This document shows, in pieces, positions 61,309 to 64,000 of a stretch of 64,000 nt of DNA. Position 1 is the first letter of the stretch. Each line of letters opens with the position of its first letter. A program made the position numbers and the translations under genes. Source of the stretch: M3007 sp964550795 (GTDB lineage Bacteria; Bacteroidota; Bacteroidia; Chitinophagales; Saprospiraceae); NCBI GenBank assembly GCA_964550795.1, contig CAZKBH010000025.1:5825-69824 (forward strand). The letters are read 5' to 3'. The notes under the pieces are model-generated. The model had not been told where the DNA came from and did not search any database. It worked only from the letters and a program-made list of their open reading frames with translations.

Positions 61309-63708
61309 TTACTTTTTGAGAATACTACATTTTTGACCGTTTTCAAGTTTGGATTCAAGAATTTTCCGACGCATCCTAATGGAATCAAAACCAATCTCAG
61401 GTGAAAATTCGGTGTCTTTGATTTGAATGGAAAGCGTATCAATTTTGTGCAAAACTGAATCCATTTGCCGGTATCGAAGCAATTCCATACATTCTTCATT
61501 TGCTTCCCTGAAAATACCAACTTCTTGAAGCAGTGGGTCCAGCAGTTGAACATTTCGGTCACGTTCTGATTTCAGGAATTCGGTGAGGTTGTTTTCTGCG
61601 GTAATCCGCTGCTGATTCGCCACAAATCCCAATCCCCCCAACCCCGCCATCACCCCCACCACAATCACCCAGGTCCGCACCGTATTCCACCGCCGCTTTT
61701 GCCTGCTTTTCACCAAAAACGCCCCTTCCTGATCATTCAGGAGAAGATGCTTCTCCACCGTCTTTGTCTGCTCCAGACTGGGGCTGTTGTGCCAAAGATG
61801 CGAGGTGAGGTTACCTTCCCGCAGGTATTTGTTCACAGCACCCTCCAACTCATTATGTAACAACAAATTCCCATCCCCCAGTTCCTTCACCCACTCCTTC
61901 ACCTTATCCCAGGTATTCACCAGCGCATCATGCACCGGCTCCACATAGCCCTGCCCGCTATGATCAGTACCTGCTACTATGAGGCGTTCCTCTTCCAGTT
62001 GAGTTCTAACGGTTTTCAGTCGCTCATTCTCGGCCGGGTCTGCAAAGTACAGATCGTTGAGCAGTACCCGTTTGCCCGCCGCCTGTCCGCCTGTGAGCGA
62101 CACCATGCGGAGCATCAGACATCGCATGGTATTTCTGTGGGCATCATCTGGGAGGGCATCGTGCACAGCATCCGCTTTTCTTTGCAACGCCCCAATCACG
62201 CCACCGAGTGCTTCATAGTCGGCCGGCGTGATGTTGCCAAAGGGTTGGTCTTTGCAGCGCTCAAAGAGCTGTCGCATGGTAAACGACAACAGCGGCAGCG
62301 AGCCCGGATAGTGGATCACCGCTTCGATGATGCGGTCCACCAGCGTCATGGGCACAATAAAATGCCCCTGCCGGAAAGTGGGGGTAACGATGACCTCTCG
62401 CAATTCTTCGGCGCTGAACGGCGGCACGAGATAGCGATGCCAGTACTGCTTCAAGGCCGGGATTTTGGGCAAGCGTGATTCGTAATCAATGCGCAGTGTG
62501 GCAATGATCTTTTTGCCGCTTTGCAGTAGTCCGGCTATTTGTTCCAGAAAGGTTTTGGCGTCCTGTTCGGTAGCTTGCGTAACCAGTTGTTCCAGTTGGT
62601 CAATCACCAGGATATCAAAAACGTTCGCCTCTGGTATTTCCGCAAGCGGGGTCATGCCCGGCTTGATAATGCTGACGCGCTCTTTTAAGCGGGGCAGAAT
62701 ACCTGCTTTTACCAGAGAGGATTTCCCCGTGCCGGAAGCGCCCAATACCACGGTCAGTGGGTGCTGTGCTACTTCCGATAAAAGGTTCGTGATGGCTTGT
62801 GAGCGACCATAAAACTCAGATTGATGCTTCGTTTCGTAGGCGCTCAAGCCCCGGTAAGGGTTATGGTAAGCCCGCACTTCCAACGCTGCAGGGTCGAAGC
62901 CATCCATGAAGAACAGATACTCCCCGAAATCGTGCCGTTCGAGCGGGAAGAGACTGGCGTTCTGGGGGTTGCCGCACTTTCCCGATACGGCAAGCAGATG
63001 GTTTTGCAGATACGCAAACAGTTCAGCGCAGGTGATGACCTTATCTGGCACCGTGTCTGCCTCGCCCTGTAAGCCTCGGATGGTGCACTCCGCAAAGGGC
63101 GATCGCTCGGTAGCTGTGCCGCCCCGCACAAAGTCCAGCGCCAGTTGATCTGGTGCAGCCGAGGTAAGCACCTGGCTGGATCGGCGGCTTCTAAAGTGTT
63201 CGTAATGCTGCTTGAAAAGCTTCTCCTCCGAAGTACCAAGTCCACTGATGGCCCGGTGCTTGCTTGCCCAGCGCAGGGAGCCGCTGAAGCAGCAGTCGAG
63301 CAGTACGATGCTGTGGCGACAGGGCAGCGCTTCGAGGGCATCCAGCATTTCCGACATGGGTAGCCAGGTTTTGGTATCTGTACGCTGGGCATCTGTCGGG
63401 AGGAGGTAACCTTTCACGCCGGTTTCGCTGTCGGTGGCGATGCCATGTCCGGCAAAATAAAACAGCACAGAGAGTGGCTCGGCTTCCGATAACTGGGCTG
63501 CTGCATGTTTCGACTCGGTTAGCATTTGCCCAAAAAAGGCCCGCATGTTATCCAACGTGGGATTTCGGCATTCAAAAACGGTGTAGTCAAAGCTATTCTG
63601 AAGCACTTCCCCTAAGTCGCTGATGTCGTTCAGCGGGGTCTTCAACTTTTGGAGGTGCTGGTAATCCTGCACGCCAATGAGGAAAGCGAGGTGTGCGGTG
63701 GGGGTCAT
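61309..63708 (-). CDS. Caspase-like protease fused to a STAND ATPase and a membrane helix
   Basis: The product has 799 residues. The caspase domain (1-250) has His88 (YFAGHG) and Cys140 (LLDCCFSG), the same positions as in the paralogue at 41465-43912. The STAND part has NPYRGLSAYETKHQSEFYGR, GASGTGKSS (323-331), and ILVIDQLEQLV (about 373), then YVEPVHDALVNTW. One membrane helix (about 672-695) follows the basic stretch SRQKRRWNTVR. The tail of about 100 residues (NNLTEFLKSERDRNVQLL) lies outside by the positive-inside rule and is probably a coiled coil. It is the first gene of the minus-strand series, so its upstream region should hold the main promoter. Confidence 0.9.
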   Translation of the reverse strand: MTPTAHLAFLIGVQDYQHLQKLKTPLNDISDLGEVLQNSFDYTVFECRNPTLDNMRAFFGQMLTESKHAAAQLSEAEPLSVLFYFAGHGIATDSETGVKGYLLPTDAQRTDTKTWLPMSEMLDALEALPCRHSIVLLDCCFSGSLRWASKHRAISGLGTSEEKLFKQHYEHFRSRRSSQVLTSAAPDQLALDFVRGGTATERSPFAECTIRGLQGEADTVPDKVITCAELFAYLQNHLLAVSGKCGNPQNASLFPLERHDFGEYLFFMDGFDPAALEVRAYHNPYRGLSAYETKHQSEFYGRSQAITNLLSEVAQHPLTVVLGASGTGKSSLVKAGILPRLKERVSIIKPGMTPLAEIPEANVFDILVIDQLEQLVTQATEQDAKTFLEQIAGLLQSGKKIIATLRIDYESRLPKIPALKQYWHRYLVPPFSAEELREVIVTPTFRQGHFIVPMTLVDRIIEAVIHYPGSLPLLSFTMRQLFERCKDQPFGNITPADYEALGGVIGALQRKADAVHDALPDDAHRNTMRCLMLRMVSLTGGQAAGKRVLLNDLYFADPAENERLKTVRTQLEEERLIVAGTDHSGQGYVEPVHDALVNTWDKVKEWVKELGDGNLLLHNELEGAVNKYLREGNLTSHLWHNSPSLEQTKTVEKHLLLNDQEGAFLVKSRQKRRWNTVRTWVIVVGVMAGLGGLGFVANQQRITAENNLTEFLKSERDRNVQLLDPLLQEVGIFREANEECMELLRYRQMDSVLHKIDTLSIQIKDTEFSPEIGFDSIRMRRKILESKLENGQKCSILKK

Positions 63709-63725
63709 ACTATACTTTTTGGGTG

Positions 63726-63746
63726 GCTAATAGATAGATTATTAGC
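63726..63746. promoter_or_regulatory. Short inverted repeat upstream of the first caspase gene
   Basis: GCTAATA (63726-63732) pairs with TATTAGC (63740-63746) across 7 bases, 18 bases upstream of the caspase start on the minus strand in A/T-rich DNA. It could be an operator or leader hairpin. No clear -7/-33 pair was identified between 63709 and 63888, and nothing else was seen there. Confidence 0.3.
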
Positions 63747-63888
63747 ATTAGAAGTTTGTTTGGCGAAGATTATTTCGGCGAAATATAGGATTGAATATTC
63801 TTATAAAGTGAAAAAAACTGAACTATTTTACACTCTACAGTATAATTGCGTTATAACGCTTGTAGTTGTTCCTGTTGCGCTTCGGAAA

Positions 63889-64000
63889 GTTGGTCCGTTT
63901 TGGAAATGATTTGCGGGTGATTTGGGCCGGTGGAGCTGGTGGAGATGGTGGCGCGGAAGGTTGGGAAGTGAGGGGTTCAACGTCTCAGGGAGGTGACACC
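63889..64000 (+). repeat. Right copy of the direct repeat, a remnant of the WYL gene end
   Basis: This 112-bp stretch matches 35381-35491 with three substitutions and about one extra base. The extra base (near 63920) shifts the reading frame, so the encoded LVRFGNDLRV continues out of frame and is not functional. The match runs past the WYL stop codon into noncoding DNA and up to the last base of the window, so the duplication may extend further. Confidence 0.85.

Overview
The window looks like a chromosomal stretch of a Bacteroidota bacterium, most likely of the Saprospiraceae / Haliscomenobacter type. Reasons: two cell-surface proteins end in a type IX secretion (por) sorting domain, candidate promoters fit the Bacteroidetes TTTG / TAnnTTTG pattern rather than TTGACA / TATAAT, and large caspase, CHAT, WD40 and WG-repeat proteins of the kind abundant in filamentous Saprospirales fill almost half the window. 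The genus call is an inference. No rRNA, tRNA, CRISPR array or intact transposase gene was seen. One 100-N assembly gap lies at 52866-52965.

Layout. (1) 1-4525, plus strand: the 3' part of a repeat/cohesin/dockerin surface protein, a small cohesin-type secreted protein and an unknown exported protein, followed by about 790 bp of noncoding DNA with a 298-bp nested palindrome and a decayed fragment. (2) 5313-10108, minus strand: a tightly packed four-gene operon with two unusual fusions (glycosyltransferase-radical SAM and nucleotidyltransferase-phosphatase), facing a divergent AAA+ ATPase gene (10168-11187) across a perfect 18-bp palindrome that overlaps a -7-like box. (3) 11408-16264, minus: a five-gene membrane operon with a DUF4407 protein and a transglutaminase-like protein. 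(4) 16382-34227, minus, with a divergent WYL regulator (34476-35462): a composite anti-invader locus encoding a Dna2-like nuclease-helicase, an SNF2-type helicase with a DUF3883 tail, a Septu-like ATPase/HNH pair, a DUF1156 adenine methyltransferase, a HEPN-DUF499 ATPase and a GmrSD-like DUF262/HNH protein. (5) 36340-63708, minus: eleven genes forming four effector/receptor modules.

How region 5 seems to work. Gene spacing splits it into modules: caspase-STAND + WD40; CHAT + STAND + WG repeat; an unknown 225-aa protein + caspase-lipase + WD40; caspase-STAND + WD40 + FGE-like protein. In three modules a cytosolic caspase or CHAT protease is fused to, or lies next to, a STAND ATPase that ends in one membrane helix and an extracytoplasmic coiled-coil/TPR tail. 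The next gene always encodes a protein with its own signal peptide, a related TPR/coiled-coil N-terminus and a large beta-propeller or repeat sensor. This suggests transmembrane two-part receptors: a periplasmic or surface sensor that couples through the membrane to a cytosolic suicide protease.

The last 112 bases of the window repeat, with about 95% identity, the 3' end of the WYL regulator gene and its downstream DNA (35381-35491). Region 5 is therefore bracketed by direct repeats and may have arrived as one roughly 28-kb insertion at the 3' end of the defence-locus regulator, or through a tandem duplication.
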